Part shown: positions 63,652 to 64,000 of the stretch, one piece after another
Position numbering within the stretch: position 1 is the first letter of the stretch
Layout of the letters: each line of letters starts with the position of its first letter
DNA from: RGIG6178 sp045118975
GTDB taxonomy: Bacteria > Bacillota_I > Bacilli_A > RFN20 > DUOF01
Direction of reading: 5' to 3'
Length of the DNA stretch: 64,000 nucleotides
Assembly: GCA_045118975.1 (NCBI GenBank)
Contig: JBGVCT010000010.1
Location: 1-64,000 of the forward strand
Translations under genes and position numbers: made by a program
Notes under the pieces: model-generated
What the model was told of the DNA's origin: nothing
Database searches by the model: none
The model's input: the letters and a program-made list of their open reading frames with translations, nothing else

Positions 63652-64000
63652 TTATTTTCCTCTTTTATCCTTGTTGCTATTTCTCATTATAGCCATAGCT
63701 CTTTTTGTTTCATATTCATCTTTAGTAATCATTCCTTCTTTAAGAAGTTGCTTTAATTCATCAAGTTCCTTTTGAAGATCTTTGCTATTACCAACTTTAA
63801 TTTTTCCTTGAACTCCATCTATAGCTTTAAATGAAGATAAATAACATTGAGTTCCAACCTTAGCTAAATTATGCTTGATTAACATTTGTGTATCAATTTC
63901 GCAATATGGAACATATCCTTTTTTAAACAATCTCTTTATATAAGCTCTATTAGCTACAAATACCATCAATACATGAACTACTACAAGTACTCCAACTAAC
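63652..64000 (-). CDS. SHOCT-domain membrane protein, 5' end cut by window edge
   Basis: The reading frame continues open to position 64000 without an in-frame start that has a ribosome binding site. The residues before the visible Met are hydrophobic (VGVLVVVHVLMVFVANRAY), so it is one membrane helix and the gene begins outside the window. After a cytoplasmic stretch, the last 40 residues are a SHOCT domain (LQKELDELKQLLKEGMITKD, then EYETKRA), a short oligomerisation module. Function unknown. Confidence 0.7.
   Translation of the reverse strand, partial: LVGVLVVVHVLMVFVANRAYIKRLFKKGYVPYCEIDTQMLIKHNLAKVGTQCYLSSFKAIDGVQGKIKVGNSKDLQKELDELKQLLKEGMITKDEYETKRAMAIMRNSNKDKRGK

Noticed and set aside
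1..64000. Mycoplasma-type genetic code (TGA = Trp)
   Set aside because: TGA acts as stop in many genes, including ATGA overlaps (10220, 41766, 47281), and Trp is written TGG.
1..64000. CRISPR array or long tandem repeats
   Set aside because: No regularly spaced direct repeats were seen; repeats found are hairpins and short operator-like elements.

Overview
The window reads as chromosomal DNA of an AT-rich, low-GC Gram-positive bacterium (Bacillota, Bacilli-like). The genes are bacterial housekeeping genes in Bacillus-type orders: plsY divergent from parE-parC, sufC-D-S-U-B, mutS2-uvrC, and gerE next to gerM. TGA is used as a stop, so the code is standard (table 11) and this is not a code-4 Mollicute. 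GerE- and GerM-like genes suggest a spore-forming lineage or a descendant of one. Ribosome binding sites are often GGTGAT rather than only GGAGG, about 4-8 bases before the start. Because GTG or TTG codons fall inside that site, many longest ORFs begin too early, so about 25 starts were moved downstream here.

Layout. 1-56 is the beginning of an IS3-like transposase. 157-8710 is a mosaic of small accessory genes: a rhomboid protease, a TPR-like protein, an HD hydrolase, a GNAT acetyltransferase, a DUF4026-like protein, a Nudix hydrolase and a COG2509-type flavoprotein. 8820-13100 holds a zincin-like metallopeptidase pair and then the most unusual locus of the window. That locus is a consensus promoter, a structured putative non-coding RNA of about 130 nt closed by a 10-bp terminal inverted repeat, a reverse transcriptase with a YSDD active site, and an alpha/beta hydrolase starting 2 bases after the RT stop. 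The arrangement resembles retrons and the DRT antiphage RTs, but the partner is not one I know for them.

13197-18912 carries a nucleoside phosphorylase and an aminoacyl-tRNA synthetase cluster (tyrS, an editing-domain-less thrS, a divergent gltX). No T-box is visible. tyrS instead has a consensus promoter, a 19-codon leader peptide with five Tyr codons, and mutually exclusive antiterminator and terminator hairpins, which is a trp-type ribosome-mediated attenuator. A second conditional terminator with its own small ORF lies between tyrS and thrS.

18954-24489 is again accessory: an adenosine-deaminase-like operon, a zeta-toxin-like P-loop protein, a kinase of the APH fold and a TraX-like protein. 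From 24492 on the window is mostly core: a Na+/Ca2+ exchanger, a heterodimeric ABC exporter, lipoproteins, lon-engB-tig, tRNA-Arg(UCU), an RNA methyltransferase, gerE/gerM, mutS2-uvrC, rnhC, the SUF iron-sulfur operon with two downstream genes, a calcium ATPase, parE-parC-degV and plsY. A SHOCT-domain membrane protein runs off the right edge.

Transcription units are compact. Most end in short intrinsic terminators whose stems begin in or beside the stop codon and that often serve convergent genes. No CRISPR array, prophage block or long tandem repeat was seen.
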